Part shown: in pieces, positions 45,200-56,134 of the stretch
How positions within the stretch are numbered: the stretch's first letter is position 1
How the letters are laid out: each line of letters starts with the position of its first letter
Source of the DNA: Ancylobacter crimeensis
Lineage (GTDB): Bacteria; Pseudomonadota; Alphaproteobacteria; Rhizobiales; Xanthobacteraceae
Length of the DNA stretch: 64,000 nt
NCBI RefSeq assembly: GCF_023016805.1
Contig: NZ_JALKCH010000005.1
Location: 186,001 to 250,000, forward strand
Direction of reading: 5' to 3'
Made by a program: the position numbers and the translations under genes
Notes under the pieces: generated by a model
Database searches by the model: none
The model's input: the letters and a program-made list of their open reading frames with translations, nothing else
Told to the model about the DNA's origin: nothing

Positions 45200-46249
45200 G
45201 CGCGGGGTATCGCCGGAGCGATGGGCGGCGCCGGGCTCCGCGTCCTGTGGGCGGGCGGCCGGCGAGCAGGCGGTTGGCGTGCGGGAGGCTCGCGGCTGGC
45301 TCTGGCGCTGGTCGGCACCGGCTTCGCGGACAGCGCAGGTCGCATGCCGCGACGTTGCCGCCGCGCCCCCGGCTCCGGTCCCGCTGTGCCGCACCATCTG
45401 GCCGTCGCCCCCTTGTCGCCGCGCGATGCCCCCCGGCACCGTGCCATTCCCCCAAAGGCGCACTGGCGCGGGGCCTCACCGCGCTTCGCCCGCCGCGAAT
45501 CACCCTGACTTTAACCAAGCGGGACTCCCGGCAGAAGGCCCGATGCGGGGGGTGTTGAAACCGGGGGCGACACTGCCGGTATGGCTGCACCGGTCGCCGG
45601 TGTCGCGGGCGTTCACCAGCCTCTGGCACGGGCGGATGCAGCCGCGTTCGGGATGCGCGTGTCACTTGGCCCGGCGGGCAGGAAGCTCGCCGCATGATGC
45701 GTCTCATCGCCTGTGCAGGTGGACGGCCGGGCCTTTGCCGGATGCGGCCTTTCCTCTCCGGGTCGGGAGGCGAACGGGCCTGCGCGGGCGAGGGAATGGC
45801 AGGAAGGCCGCACGCGCCGCATGCCCTATCCCTCGACCTGCCCCCCGTCGGAGAGCGTGACGCGTTGCACGGGGAGCCAGGGAGGCGCGTTTCGCGGCCG
45901 ATTCGCTGGCGGGGGACTCAGCCGCCCGTCCGCCGTCATGGCCGGTCCCGATGCGGCCACGGCGTTGCCGGGCGGGCCCTTCCCATGCCGGCAGCAGCGA
46001 AGCGAAAAGCTGGGCCGGGCGGATCTCCGTTCGTTCCGATACTGCACGGTCAGCCGCCGTGCGGGGCAAGGAACGCTCCCGGTCGCAGCCGAGGCCTCGG
46101 GGAAACGGCGAGGCGGCATCTCGGGCGTCGCGACGCATCCCCACCGTTCGGGCGAGAGGGCCGGGCGGCGACCGCAAAAAGAAGGGGCAGACGGGTTCCG
46201 CCCGCTGCCCCGTTCCTCACGGCCGGGTCGCGCCCTGCCGCTGCCCGCC
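45200..46249. other. Long region upstream of divL without convincing genes
   Basis: 1,050 bases between divL and cysK, both on the minus strand. If divL starts further upstream (to 45463) the gap shrinks to 786 bases. The remaining ORFs on both strands have Arg/Pro/Gly-rich shadow composition and no recognisable domain. The cysK end carries a terminator (46183-46222). The region may hold the divL promoter or a decayed gene; in many relatives ahcY lies before divL, and it is not here. Confidence 0.6.
46183..46222 (-). terminator. Intrinsic terminator after cysK
   Basis: On the minus strand ggggcag and ctgcccc enclose a second short stem cggg / cccg and are followed by TTCTTTTTG. It begins 28 bases after the cysK stop at 46250. 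Confidence 0.75.
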
Positions 46250-47215
<966 letters not shown>

Positions 47216-47342
47216 GGACGTCTCCCGAGAATCCGGAAATCAAGGGTCCGGTTGCGGGAGCATATAAGGTGTCGCGCCCGCATTCGGAACTGCGCCTAGC
47301 ATATTCACGCTTGCGCGTCGAGAAATCTTGATAACAACAATT

Positions 47343-47786
47343 CTAGATGGTGAAATCTATGCCTTCCGGCACGCCGCGCCGGCCCTCGGTCTGCAGCGCC
47401 TTGCGGCAGAGTTCTTCCACCGTTACCGCTTCCAGCGCGGTTTCGAAGGTGCGCTCCGCCTCGGCGACGGCGGGCTGCACCACGTCGCGCACGATGGAGG
47501 GGAAATCGGCCATGGCCTCCTCGGCGTCGGCTTCCACCACCCGCACCACCTCGGCCACCGTGATGCGGCGGCGCTCGCGAGCGAGCTCATAGCCGCCGCG
47601 CGGCCCGCGCACGCCCTTCAGCACGCCGGCATGGACGAGGGCCTGCAGCACCGGTTCCAGATGGCGGGGAGGGAGATCGTGCCGGGCGGCAAGCGCCTTG
47701 GCGGCCACCGGCGTGCCGCGCGCATGGAGGGCGACATCGACGACGGCGGCAATGGCGAGCAGGCTTTTGTCGGACAGACGCGGCAT
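47343..47786 (-). CDS. Rrf2 family transcriptional regulator
   Basis: A 147-residue winged-helix regulator beginning MPRLSDKSLLAIAAVVDVAL. It has the Rrf2 recognition segment LPPRHLEPVLQALVHAG and the wing LKGVRGPRGGYELARERRRITV. Unlike IscR or NsrR it lacks the three clustered cysteines for an iron-sulfur cluster; only one cysteine (EELCRKALQ) is present, so it resembles cluster-free members such as CymR. It lies between dut (10 bases upstream) and cysK (127 bases downstream), which makes control of cysteine synthesis plausible. Confidence 0.9.
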   Translation of the reverse strand: MPRLSDKSLLAIAAVVDVALHARGTPVAAKALAARHDLPPRHLEPVLQALVHAGVLKGVRGPRGGYELARERRRITVAEVVRVVEADAEEAMADFPSIVRDVVQPAVAEAERTFETALEAVTVEELCRKALQTEGRRGVPEGIDFTI

Positions 47787-47796
47787 GGACCCTTGG

Positions 47797-48279
47797 CTAG
47801 CGCGATCCGGCGCCGCCGTCGAGCCCCGTGGAGCCGAAACCACCATCTCCACGTGTTGTTTTTTCCAAATCACCGGTTTCCGTGAGCTGAATCACCGTCA
47901 CCGGGGCCACGACGAGCTGGGCGATGCGCTGCCCGCGGGTGAAGGTGACAGGCTCGGAACCGAGATTCACCAGCAGCACCTTCACCTCGCCGCGATAATC
48001 CGCATCGACCGTGCCGGGCGCGTTCAGCACCGTCACGCCGTGTTTCAGCGCAAGGCCGGAGCGCGGGCGCACCTGCGCCTCGAAGCCGTCCGGCAAAGCG
48101 AGGGCGATCCCTGTCGGCACCGCGGCGCGGGCGAGCGGGTCGAGGGTGAGCGGGGCGTCCTCGGGCAGCGCGGCGATGAGGTCGAGCCCGGCGGCGCCGG
48201 CGGTGGCATAGGCCGGCAAAGGCAGGTCGGCACCGTGCGGCAGCCGCATCACCGGGACGGACAGGGGCATGGCGGTCAT
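47797..48279 (-). CDS. dut: Deoxyuridine 5'-triphosphate nucleotidohydrolase
   Basis: Hydrolyses dUTP to dUMP, preventing uracil incorporation and supplying thymidylate synthesis. The 160-residue trimeric dUTPase carries all five motifs: AGLDL (1), [12 protein letters not shown] (2), [13 protein letters not shown] (3), [13 protein letters not shown] (4) and the C-terminal P-loop-like [12 protein letters not shown] (5). Its start overlaps the coaBC stop by 4 bases, so the two are translationally coupled. Confidence 0.97.
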   Translation of the reverse strand: MTAMPLSVPVMRLPHGADLPLPAYATAGAAGLDLIAALPEDAPLTLDPLARAAVPTGIALALPDGFEAQVRPRSGLALKHGVTVLNAPGTVDADYRGEVKVLLVNLGSEPVTFTRGQRIAQLVVAPVTVIQLTETGDLEKTTRGDGGFGSTGLDGGAGSR

Positions 48280-49559
48280 TCGGTTTCCTGCGCGATGGGG
48301 CCGACGGCCTCGACGATGCGGGCGACGAGGCGGCGCGCCACCTCGCTCTTGGCGGCCATGGGCCAGTGCTCGACGCCCTCCGCCGCGACCAGATAGACCG
48401 CGTTGCTGTCCCCGCCCATCACCCCGCCGGGCACCTCGCCGCTTTGCGAGACGTCGTTGGCGACGATCCAGTCGCAGCCCTTGCGGGCCCGCTTGGCGGT
48501 GGCGTAGGCGATGACGTTCTCGGTCTCCGCGGCGAAGCCGACCACAAGCCCCGGCCGGCGTCCGGCGGGCAGGCGGGCGATGGTGGCGAGGATGTCCGGG
48601 TTCTCGACGAGGGCGAGCGCGGGCGTACCCGAACCGTCCTTCTTCATCTTCTGGCCGGCGGCATCGGCGGTGCGCCAGTCGGCGACGGCGGCGGCGAACA
48701 CCGCGATGTCGGCCGGCAGCGCGGCTTCCGCCGCCGCCAGCATCTGCCGCGCGGTCTCGACATGGACCACCGTCACGCCGGGCGGATCCGGCAGGCTCAC
48801 CGGGCCGGACACCAGCGTGACCCGCGCCCCGGCGGCGGCGGCGGCGGCGGCGATGGCGTGACCCTGCTTGCCGGAGGAGCGGTTGGCGATGTAGCGCACC
48901 GGGTCGATCGGCTCATGGGTCGGGCCGGAGGTGATCAGCACATGGCGGCCGGCGAGCGCGCCGGTCGCGCGGGGCGCCGCGAGCAGGCGGGCGGCCTCGT
49001 GGGCGATCGCCAGCGGCTCGGCCATGCGGCCGGCGCCATCCTCGCCGCGCTCGGCCATCGGGCCGCTGTTCGGGCCGATGAAGGCGATGCCGTCGCCCCG
49101 CAGCGTCGCGGCGTTGCGGCGGGTGGCGGGATGCGCCCACATCGCCGGGTTCATGGCGGGCGCGACCAGCACCGGCGCGCGGGCGGCGAGCAGGATGGCG
49201 GAGGCGAGGTCGTCGGCGAGGCCATGCGCCATCTTCGCCATGAGGTCGGCGGTGGCGGGGGCGACGAGGATGAGGTCGGCCTCGCGGGCGAGGCGGATAT
49301 GGCCGATATCCTGCTCGGCCTGCCGGTCGAACAGGTCGGTGTAGACCGGCTCGTGGGACAGCGCGCCGGCGGCGAGCGGGGTGACGAAGCGCTGCGCGGC
49401 TTCCGTCATCACCACTCGCACGGTGGCGCCGCGCTCCTTGAGCCGGCGGATGAGGTCGAGGCTCTTATAGGCGGCGATGCCCCCGCCGATGACGAGCAGC
49501 AGGCGGGCGCCGTCGAGGGAGGCGTCGATATGCGTGCCGTCCATGGGCGGGCTGGTCAT
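48276..49559 (-). CDS. coaBC: Bifunctional phosphopantothenoylcysteine decarboxylase / phosphopantothenate-cysteine ligase
   Basis: Two steps of coenzyme A synthesis in one 427-residue protein. The N-terminal flavoprotein decarboxylase (CoaC) begins [20 protein letters not shown], with [19 protein letters not shown] and [14 protein letters not shown] holding the conserved PAMN. The C-terminal ligase (CoaB) starts [19 protein letters not shown] and contains [28 protein letters not shown] and the lysine-rich QKMKKDG. It lies between ubiB and dut on the minus strand, a conserved order in this class. Confidence 0.96.
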   Translation of the reverse strand: MTSPPMDGTHIDASLDGARLLLVIGGGIAAYKSLDLIRRLKERGATVRVVMTEAAQRFVTPLAAGALSHEPVYTDLFDRQAEQDIGHIRLAREADLILVAPATADLMAKMAHGLADDLASAILLAARAPVLVAPAMNPAMWAHPATRRNAATLRGDGIAFIGPNSGPMAERGEDGAGRMAEPLAIAHEAARLLAAPRATGALAGRHVLITSGPTHEPIDPVRYIANRSSGKQGHAIAAAAAAAGARVTLVSGPVSLPDPPGVTVVHVETARQMLAAAEAALPADIAVFAAAVADWRTADAAGQKMKKDGSGTPALALVENPDILATIARLPAGRRPGLVVGFAAETENVIAYATAKRARKGCDWIVANDVSQSGEVPGGVMGGDSNAVYLVAAEGVEHWPMAAKSEVARRLVARIVEAVGPIAQETE

Positions 49560-49575
49560 GCTGCCGCTCCCTTGC

Positions 49576-51153
49576 CTAGTGGAAGACCTGCCACGCCAGC
49601 AGCGCAGCGATGATCCACAATGCCACGCTCGTCCAGCGATTGCCGCGTCCTTCGGCCCGGCCGATCGCCTTCACCGTCTCGGGCGCGAGGGCGAGGCCCT
49701 CGCGGGTGGCCTCGTCGAGCTGGGCGGCGATGCGCTGGCCGTGGGCGACGAGCATCGGCAGCGCCTGCACCCCGCGCCCGAGCGCACTGACTCCGTCCGC
49801 CACCTCGCCGATCCGCGCGGCGGGGCCGAGATTGCGCTCGATATAGGCGCGCACCACGGGCTCGGCCGTCCTCCACATGTTGAGCTGCGGATCGAGCGAG
49901 CGGGCGACGCCCTCGACCACCACCATGGTCTTCTGCAGCAGCAGAAGCTCCGGCCGGGTCTTCATGTCGAACAGCGCCGTGACCTCGAACAGCAGGGTCA
50001 GGAGCTTGGCCATCGAGATCTGGTCGGCACGGCGGGAATGGATCGGCTCGCCGATGGCGCGGATCGCCTGGGCGAAGTCGTCCACCGAATGGTGGCGGGG
50101 TACATAGCCGGCTTCGAAATGCACCTCGGCGGTGCGGCGCCAGTTGCGGGTGATGAAGCCGAACAGGATCTCGGCGAGGAAGCGCCGCTCCTTCTGGTCG
50201 AGCCGGCCCATGATGCCGCAATCGACCGCCACCAGCCGGCCTTCGGCGTCCACGAAGAGGTTTCCCGGATGCATGTCGGCGTGGAAGAAGCCGTCGCGCA
50301 GGGCGTGGCGCAGGAAGGACTGCATCACGATACGTCCCAGTTCCGGCAAATCGTGCCCGGCGGCGCTGAGCCCGGCGAGGTCGTTCAGCTTGATGCCGTC
50401 GATCCATTCGGTGGTCAGGACCTCGCGCCCGGTGCGGTCCCAGTCCACCGCCGGCACGCGGAAATCGCCGTCTTCCGCCGTGTTCTGGCCCAGCTCGGAC
50501 AGCGCGGCGGCCTCCAGCCGCAGGTCCATCTCCATCGAGACCGAGCGGGCCAGGGTGTCGACGATGGCGACCAGCCGCAGGCGCTGGCCCTCGGCGGAGA
50601 GCTGCTCGCCGAGCCGGGCGGCGCGGTAGAAGGAGCCGAGATCGGTGCGGAAGCGGCGCTGCACGTCCGGCCGCAGCACCTTCACCGCGACGGTTCGGGT
50701 AACGGCGCGCCCGGCTTCCTCATCGCGCGCCGTGCCGCGATGCACCTGGGCGATGGAGGCGGCGGCGATCGGCGGGCCGAGCGTCTCATAGACCTCGCTT
50801 GCCGGCCGGTCGAAGGTGCGCAGCATCGCCGCGTCGACCTCCGCTTGCGCGAAGGGCGGCATCCGGTCCTGCAGGGTTTCGAGGTCCTTCGCCAGCTCCG
50901 GGCCGACCACGTCCGGGCGGGTGGCGAGAAACTGGCCGAGCTTCACATAGGACGGTCCCAGCCGGGTCAGGGCGGCGGAGAGCCGGGCCGCGCCGCTGCC
51001 GGCGCCGCGCCGCTCGATCAGGCGGGCAAGGGTGAAGGCTTCTGCCGCGCCCGGCGGGGCGCCGCCGAAGTCGAGGCGGGACAGCACGCCCTCGCGGGCG
51101 AGGACATAGCCGGCACGGACCAGCCTCAGCGCATCTCCAAGCGGAGTTCCCAC
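49576..51153 (-). CDS. ubiB: UbiB, ubiquinone biosynthesis atypical kinase
   Basis: A 525-residue protein of the UbiB/ADCK (ABC1) family required for ubiquinone synthesis, acting as a membrane-bound ATPase. Family hallmarks are KLGQFLATRPDVVGPELA (KxGQ motif) near residue 71, PIAAASIAQVHRGTA (the alanine-rich replacement of the P-loop) near residue 127, the catalytic HADMHPGNLFVDAEGRLVAV near residue 290, and two C-terminal transmembrane stretches (WTSVALWIIAALLAWQVF). The start codon is GTG. ubiE precedes it by 9 bases, forming a ubiE-ubiB unit. Confidence 0.95.
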   Translation of the reverse strand: MGTPLGDALRLVRAGYVLAREGVLSRLDFGGAPPGAAEAFTLARLIERRGAGSGAARLSAALTRLGPSYVKLGQFLATRPDVVGPELAKDLETLQDRMPPFAQAEVDAAMLRTFDRPASEVYETLGPPIAAASIAQVHRGTARDEEAGRAVTRTVAVKVLRPDVQRRFRTDLGSFYRAARLGEQLSAEGQRLRLVAIVDTLARSVSMEMDLRLEAAALSELGQNTAEDGDFRVPAVDWDRTGREVLTTEWIDGIKLNDLAGLSAAGHDLPELGRIVMQSFLRHALRDGFFHADMHPGNLFVDAEGRLVAVDCGIMGRLDQKERRFLAEILFGFITRNWRRTAEVHFEAGYVPRHHSVDDFAQAIRAIGEPIHSRRADQISMAKLLTLLFEVTALFDMKTRPELLLLQKTMVVVEGVARSLDPQLNMWRTAEPVVRAYIERNLGPAARIGEVADGVSALGRGVQALPMLVAHGQRIAAQLDEATREGLALAPETVKAIGRAEGRGNRWTSVALWIIAALLAWQVFH

Positions 51154-51162
51154 AAAGCCCCC

Positions 51163-51948
51163 TCAGATCCGAACGCCGGAATGCAGCGCCACGATGCCGC
51201 CGGTGAGCGGGGTATAGGCCACGCGGGAGAGCCCGGCATTGCGCATCAGCTCGGCAAAGGCCTCTGGCGGGGGGAAGCGGCGGATGGACTCGACGAGGTA
51301 GCGATAGGATTCGGCATCCCCGGTCACCAGCCGACCGAGGCCGGGGATGACCTTGAAGGAATAGGTGTCGTAGATGGCGTCGAGGCCCGGCACGTCGACG
51401 CGCGAGAATTCCAGCACGAAGCAGCGCCCGCCCGGCTTCAGCACGCGGCGCATCTCGGCCAGCGCCTTGTCCATGCGCGGCACGTTGCGGATGCCGAAGG
51501 CGATGGTGGTGGCGTCGAACGAGGCGTCCGGGAAGGGCAGGTCTTCGGCATTGGCCTCGACGAAATCGAGGCGGTCCGCAAGGCCGCGCTTTTCCGCCCG
51601 CTCGCGGCCCACGGCGAGCATCTCGCCATTGATGTCGGCGACCGTGGCATGGGTGTTGGGCCCGCCCGCCTCCACCGTGCGGAACGAGACATCGCCGGTG
51701 CCCCCCGCAATGTCGAGCAGGGCGAAAGGACGCTCGTTCCGCGGCGGGCGGAGCTTGGAGACGAGGGCGTCCTTCCACACGCGGTGGAGGCCCATCGACA
51801 TCAGGTCGTTCATCAGGTCGTAGCGGCGGGCGACCGAGCGGAACACGTCGTCCACCAGCGTCTGCTTCTCGCCGAGCGGCACGTCGCGGAAGCCGAAATG
51901 GGTGGTCGCGTCGGCTCCGTCTGTCGTGCGGGTCTGGCTGTCGGCCAT
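51163..51948 (-). CDS. ubiE: Ubiquinone/menaquinone C-methyltransferase UbiE
   Basis: An SAM-dependent C-methyltransferase of quinone synthesis, 261 residues. Motifs are [20 protein letters not shown] near residue 37, the SAM site [20 protein letters not shown] near residue 75, and the signature [19 protein letters not shown]. It ends [12 protein letters not shown], as in alphaproteobacterial UbiE. The ATG at 51948 has a GGAG ribosome-binding site six bases away; an ATG directly before it is the alternative. It begins the ubiE-ubiB-coaBC-dut series on the minus strand. Confidence 0.97.
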   Translation of the reverse strand: MADSQTRTTDGADATTHFGFRDVPLGEKQTLVDDVFRSVARRYDLMNDLMSMGLHRVWKDALVSKLRPPRNERPFALLDIAGGTGDVSFRTVEAGGPNTHATVADINGEMLAVGRERAEKRGLADRLDFVEANAEDLPFPDASFDATTIAFGIRNVPRMDKALAEMRRVLKPGGRCFVLEFSRVDVPGLDAIYDTYSFKVIPGLGRLVTGDAESYRYLVESIRRFPPPEAFAELMRNAGLSRVAYTPLTGGIVALHSGVRI

Positions 51949-52239
51949 CATCTGCTCCCTGAGGCGCCGCAAGGCGCTGCGGCGCCGGCGCCGCAGCGCG
52001 CGGACCATAGCGGAGACGCCCGCCTTGCGCCAATCCCGCGCGGCGCATGGCTGGGGCGATGGAGGCGGCGTCCACATGAAGCCGGTGAGGGCCGGCAAAA
52101 TCCGCGGCGACCGGGGGACGGTATCTGTGCGCATGACCCTGCGCCCGCGCGCCGGATGACGGAAATTTCACGAAGACCGCCCTTTCACCGCCTTGCTCGG
52201 GGACTCATATCGCTCCCACGGCAACCCATGGAGGGGACG

Positions 52240-53154
52240 ATGAACGCCGAAGAACGCGCGCTGATCGACGGTCTGTTCGAGAAGATGGCACCCATCGCCA
52301 ATGCGCCCCGCGATCCCGATGCGGAAGACCTCATCAACCGTCATGTCGTCGCGGCGCCGCACGCGCCCTATGCGCTGGCGCAGACCGTGCTGGTGCAGGA
52401 GCACGCGCTGAACCAGGCCGCGCAGCGCATCGCCGCGCTGGAAGCCGAGCTGAAGGCGGCGAAGGACGAAGCCGCGAAGCCGTCCTCCGGTGGGTCGTTC
52501 CTCGGCGGCCTGCTGGGCGGCGGTCTTGGCGGCAGTCTTGGCGCCGCCGCCCGCTCGACCTCGGTGCCCGCTGCCGGCCAGCGCACGATCTCGCCGCAGG
52601 CCGATTATCAGGGCGGCGCGCAGGCCGCGCAGCCGGGTTACGGGCAGGGCGGCTACGGGCAGGCTGGCTACGGGCAGGGTGGCGGAGGCTTCCAGCAGGG
52701 CGGTTACGGCCAGCAGCCGGGCTTCCAGCAGGCGGCGCCGCAGGGCCGCTTTGGCGGAGGATTCGGCGGCGGGGGCTTCCTCTCGAGCGCGCTCACCACG
52801 GCGGCGGGCGTCGCCGGCGGCGCCCTGCTGTTCGACGGCATCCGCTCGATGATGGGCGGGGCCGGCAGTCCGTTCGGCGGCCACGCCACCGAGAACGTGA
52901 CCGAGAACATCACGCAGAACATCACCGAGAATACGAAGGACGGCGTCTCCGCCGCGAGCCCGTGGGGCGATTCGGCGAAGGATGCCGGCGATGCGGGCAG
53001 CGACACGGCCGGGCAGGGCGTCACCAACGGGCTGTGGCCTTTCGGCGGAGACGACACCGCCGCGGGCACCGACAGCGGCACCGACCTTGCCGATTACGGC
53101 AATGACGATGGCGGCTTTCTCGACGACAGCTCCGACGACAGCGGCTGGGCCTGA
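52240..53154 (+). CDS. DUF2076 family protein
   Basis: A 304-residue protein of the DUF2076 family (function unknown). The N-terminal domain contains MNAEERALIDGLFEKMAPIA, and a helical region with NRHVVAAPHAPYALAQTVLV and a coiled coil AQRIAALEAELKAAKDEAAK (about 65-85) follows. The rest is a Gly/Gln-rich linker with GYGQGG-type repeats, a glycine-rich hydrophobic stretch (FLSSALTTAAGVAGGALLFDG) and a repeated TENVTENITQNITEN segment, ending in an acidic tail. A strong ribosome-binding site (GGAGGGG) supports the ATG. No signal peptide is seen. Confidence 0.86.
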   Translation: MNAEERALIDGLFEKMAPIANAPRDPDAEDLINRHVVAAPHAPYALAQTVLVQEHALNQAAQRIAALEAELKAAKDEAAKPSSGGSFLGGLLGGGLGGSLGAAARSTSVPAAGQRTISPQADYQGGAQAAQPGYGQGGYGQAGYGQGGGGFQQGGYGQQPGFQQAAPQGRFGGGFGGGGFLSSALTTAAGVAGGALLFDGIRSMMGGAGSPFGGHATENVTENITQNITENTKDGVSAASPWGDSAKDAGDAGSDTAGQGVTNGLWPFGGDDTAAGTDSGTDLADYGNDDGGFLDDSSDDSGWA

Positions 53155-53198
53155 GGCCGTCGAGCGGACGGGCGCGGCCGGGCCGCGCCCTTTTCCGT

Positions 53199-53939
53199 CT
53201 ACAGCACCTTCACCTTGGTGCCGATGTCGACCCGCTCGTACAGGTCCTCGACATCGTCGTTCAGCATGCGGATGCAGCCCGAGGACACCGAGCGGCCGAT
53301 CGTCTCCGGCTCGTTGGAGCCGTGGATGCGGTAGAGGGTGTCGCCGAGATAGAGTGCGCGCGCGCCCAGCGGGTTTTCCGGGCCTCCGGGCATGTAGGCC
53401 GGCAGATCCGGGCGGCGCTCCAGCATCTCCTGAGGCGGCCGCCAGTCCGGCCATTCCTTCTTGCGGGTGATGTATTGGGTGCCGCTCCAGGCGAAGCCCT
53501 CGCGCCCGACGCCCACCGCATAGCGCAGCGCCTTGCCCTCGCCGAGCACCAGATAGAGGTAGTGCTCGGAGGTGTTGATGACGATCGTGCCCGGCGCCTC
53601 GCCGGAGGGGTAGAGCACGATCTGCCGCGACAGCCGGTCGATCGTCCGGCCGGTGCCGAAGGCCGCGCTGCGGGCGCTGCCGTCCGATCCGTCATAGGGG
53701 GCGGGTGCGTAGACCGGGCGGCGCGATGCCGGCAGGTTGGCGGCGCGGTCGTCATTGAGGCCGGGCGGATAGGCATAGCCGGAGCCCGGCTGCCAGCCGC
53801 GCCCGCCGGATTGCCACGGCCGCTGGCCGCCGCCATAGCCATACTCGTAATATTGCGCCGCCGCCGGAAAGGTCAGAAGCGCCAGCGTCGCCACGGCGGC
53901 GCAGGCCGCCCTCGTCGCCACGGCGGCGCAGGCCGACAT
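53199..53939 (-). CDS. L,D-transpeptidase (YkuD domain)
   Basis: A periplasmic enzyme that makes 3-3 peptidoglycan cross-links or anchors proteins to peptidoglycan. The YkuD domain spans about residues 95-245, with TIVINTSEHYLYLVLGEGKA near its start and the active-site motif as YRIHGSNEPETIGRSVSSGC followed by IRM, holding the catalytic cysteine. A signal peptide (MSACAAVATRAACAAVATLA, cleavage after PAAA) fits the start at 53939; longer in-frame starts at 53990 and 54065 are possible. A Gly/Tyr/Pro-rich spacer precedes the domain. The upstream lipoprotein gene is on the same strand. Confidence 0.92.
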   Translation of the reverse strand: MSACAAVATRAACAAVATLALLTFPAAAQYYEYGYGGGQRPWQSGGRGWQPGSGYAYPPGLNDDRAANLPASRRPVYAPAPYDGSDGSARSAAFGTGRTIDRLSRQIVLYPSGEAPGTIVINTSEHYLYLVLGEGKALRYAVGVGREGFAWSGTQYITRKKEWPDWRPPQEMLERRPDLPAYMPGGPENPLGARALYLGDTLYRIHGSNEPETIGRSVSSGCIRMLNDDVEDLYERVDIGTKVKVL

Positions 53940-54072
53940 GGCCGCGGCGCGGCCGGGACGGACGAGGGCCGCGGCAGCCTCGCCCGTCATCGCTCGGCCG
54001 GATGCGGCCGGCACCTCGCGCGCGACCGTCGTTGCGCGAGGTGCCGTTGATGCGCGAGTGGCCATCTGTGGC

Positions 54073-54558
54073 TCACTGCTGCGGGCAGCGGACATAGACC
54101 ATGGTGCCGTAGCGGCCGGCGACTTCCTTGTCGAGCCACTTGAGTACCATCACCGAGCCGTCGAAGCGCAGCACCTCGCGATCGCCGTCGCCCCCCGGCG
54201 GCTCGTCCGGCAGGCCGATATAGATCGGGCCGGGCGGGTTCTGCTTCGACACGACCTCGGAGGGCTCCGACTGGTCGGCGAGGTACATCATGAAGCCGCC
54301 GCTGGAGCCGCGATTAATGACATAAGGCTGCCGGCATCCCTGCTGGGCCTGCTGCTCGGTGCGCGCGGCGTCCTCGGGCCGGTGGAAGGCCGCGAGGCCC
54401 CACTTGCCCACCACCTGGTCGGCGGTGATCGGCGAAGAGTAGCCCGGCCCGGCCGGCACCTGGGGAGACGGCGGCTGATTGCCGCCGGCGCAGGCCGCAG
54501 CGAGCGAGGCGATCGCGCCGACCAGCAGGGCGCGCGGCAGAAGAGCAGTTCGGTTCAT
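54073..54558 (-). CDS. Putative lipoprotein, AprI/Inh-like beta-barrel domain
   Basis: A 161-residue exported lipoprotein. The signal ends in a lipobox, LVGAIASLAAACAGG, with the acylated cysteine near residue 23. The mature part carries a compact domain beginning VVGKWGLAAFHRPEDAARTE and containing REVLRFDGSVMVLKWLDKEV, which resembles the AprI/Inh-type small beta barrel of protease inhibitors; this family assignment is tentative. It lies upstream of the L,D-transpeptidase gene on the same strand, so the two envelope genes are probably cotranscribed. Confidence 0.75.
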   Translation of the reverse strand: MNRTALLPRALLVGAIASLAAACAGGNQPPSPQVPAGPGYSSPITADQVVGKWGLAAFHRPEDAARTEQQAQQGCRQPYVINRGSSGGFMMYLADQSEPSEVVSKQNPPGPIYIGLPDEPPGGDGDREVLRFDGSVMVLKWLDKEVAGRYGTMVYVRCPQQ

Positions 54559-54995
54559 CGAGAACTCCGGGGCACGGGAGGCCAGGAAGAGGGCACGTGA
54601 GGCGCGGAAGGGCTTGCGGGCACGAAATGGGCGTAGAGGGCAGGCTCCGACAGCTCCGCTGGCGGAGCCTCGCGGCAGGCTGTAGCGGGAAAGCACGGCG
54701 AGACGACGAACAGCGCAGCGGGCAAAGACAACGGGCGAGACAGCCGGCAGGGCCCATGGTAATCGGGCGTCCTTCGGCGGAAGACGAAGCAAGCTTCATC
54801 GGAATTCTATACAACGGTGCTTTACGCTTTCTTCATCGCCGAACATAGTCCGCACGCCCTTCCGCGTCGATGCAGCCCCGGCCACACGGGGCGGAGATTC
54901 GTTCCGTGACCGCTTGCCCCTTCCGTTCGCTTCCCGTGACCGGCGCCTCGCGCCCCAGCGGCCGGGGCGGCCGGCGCCGCATCGGGGGTTGAGCC

Positions 54996-55922
54996 ATGGC
55001 CGACGTGAAGCCTTTCGCGCCCGCCTCCGCCCATGGTGCGCTCGCCCCGATCGCCAGCGCGGTGCTGGGCATCGGCCTGCTGTCGGTGATGGACGCCGCG
55101 GTGAAATATCTCGCGCCCGACTTCGCCACCTCGCAGCTCGTGGTGCTGCGCTATTTCTTCGGCGTGCTGTCGGCGGCCATCGTCTTCTTCGCCAACGGCA
55201 CGCGCTGGCCCGATCTTGCGACGATGCGGCCGCATGCCTGGCGCTCGGTGGTCGTGGTCATCACCGCCGGCTCCTTCTACTACGCGCTCTCCACCCTGCC
55301 GCTGGCGGTGACACTGGCGCTCTCCTTCACCTCGCCGATCCTGATCGCGCTGTTCGCCCGGCTCACGCTCGGCGAGCGACCGGGCGGGCATGTCGCGCTG
55401 GCGCTGGCGCTCGGCTTCTTCGGCGTGCTGGTGGTGCTGTGGGACCAGCTGGCGCAGGCGAGCGGGGGCACGGTGTTCGGCGCGGTCGCGGCGCTGGTGT
55501 CCTCGGTCTGCTACGCCATCGCCATGGTGTCGCTGAAATGGCGCGCCGCGCGCGACCCGATCCCGACCATCGTGCTGCTGCAGAACCTGTTTGCCTGCCT
55601 GCTCTCGGCCCCGGTGGCGGCGCTGCAATGGTCGCTGCCCAATGGGGGGCAATGGATCCTGTTCGCGGTCATCGGAACGCTCGGCACGGTCGGCCATCTG
55701 TGCCTGACATGGGCCTATGGCCGCGCCGATGCCAGCCGGCTCGGGGTGCTGGAATACACCGCCTTCATCTGGGCGGTGATCATCGGCTTCCTGGTCTTCG
55801 CCGAATGGCCGACGCTCGGCACGCTGGCGGGCGCCGCGCTCATCGTCGCCGGCGCGATCCTCGCCAACCGCACGCCGCGCATTCCCGCCTCGCGCGCGCC
55901 GGACGCCGAAATCGGGCCATAG
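54996..55922 (+). CDS. EamA family DMT transporter
   Basis: A 308-residue transporter with two EamA repeats and about ten hydrophobic helices, opening LGIGLLSVMDAAVKYLAPDF and continuing LVVLRYFFGVLSAAIVFF. The second half has GTVFGAVAALVSSVCYAIAM and LEYTAFIWAVIIGFLVFAEW. The substrate is unknown (metabolite export is typical). It is not related closely to the DMT gene at 3054 beyond family. A 13-bp inverted repeat starts at its stop codon. Confidence 0.9.
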   Translation: MADVKPFAPASAHGALAPIASAVLGIGLLSVMDAAVKYLAPDFATSQLVVLRYFFGVLSAAIVFFANGTRWPDLATMRPHAWRSVVVVITAGSFYYALSTLPLAVTLALSFTSPILIALFARLTLGERPGGHVALALALGFFGVLVVLWDQLAQASGGTVFGAVAALVSSVCYAIAMVSLKWRAARDPIPTIVLLQNLFACLLSAPVAALQWSLPNGGQWILFAVIGTLGTVGHLCLTWAYGRADASRLGVLEYTAFIWAVIIGFLVFAEWPTLGTLAGAALIVAGAILANRTPRIPASRAPDAEIGP

Positions 55923-55958
55923 AGACATTCATCGTTTCACGGAATCGATGAATGTCTC
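55922..55958 (+). terminator. Perfect inverted repeat at the EamA gene stop
   Basis: gagacattcatcg (55922-55934) and cgatgaatgtctc (55946-55958) are perfect 13-bp arms with an 11-base loop. No T-run follows; a dispersed repeat (55960-56020) begins directly after it. Confidence 0.5.
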
Positions 55959-55959
55959 C

Positions 55960-56020
55960 AACGTATTGACTGGACAGACTTTCTTCACGCGAACCGGTCT
56001 CCATCGCGCTTGAAAATGCT
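55960..56020 (+). repeat. Dispersed intergenic repeat, copy 1
   Basis: A segment of about 60 bases starting aacgtattg and containing ttcttcacgcgaaccggt, then tgaaaatgct. A second copy with the same internal spacing lies at 56651-56710. The core cgcgaaccggt with a following gaaaatg element is, as I recall, common between genes in many Rhizobiales. Confidence 0.75.
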
Positions 56021-56134
56021 CCGGGCGCGCTTCCCCTCCGCACGGGTGCATGCTCCAAACATGCGCCAGATCAACAACGCCGCGCGCCGGTCGTCCTAGC
56101 CTGCCGGCGTTGAAACCGGCGATGGGAGACGGGC

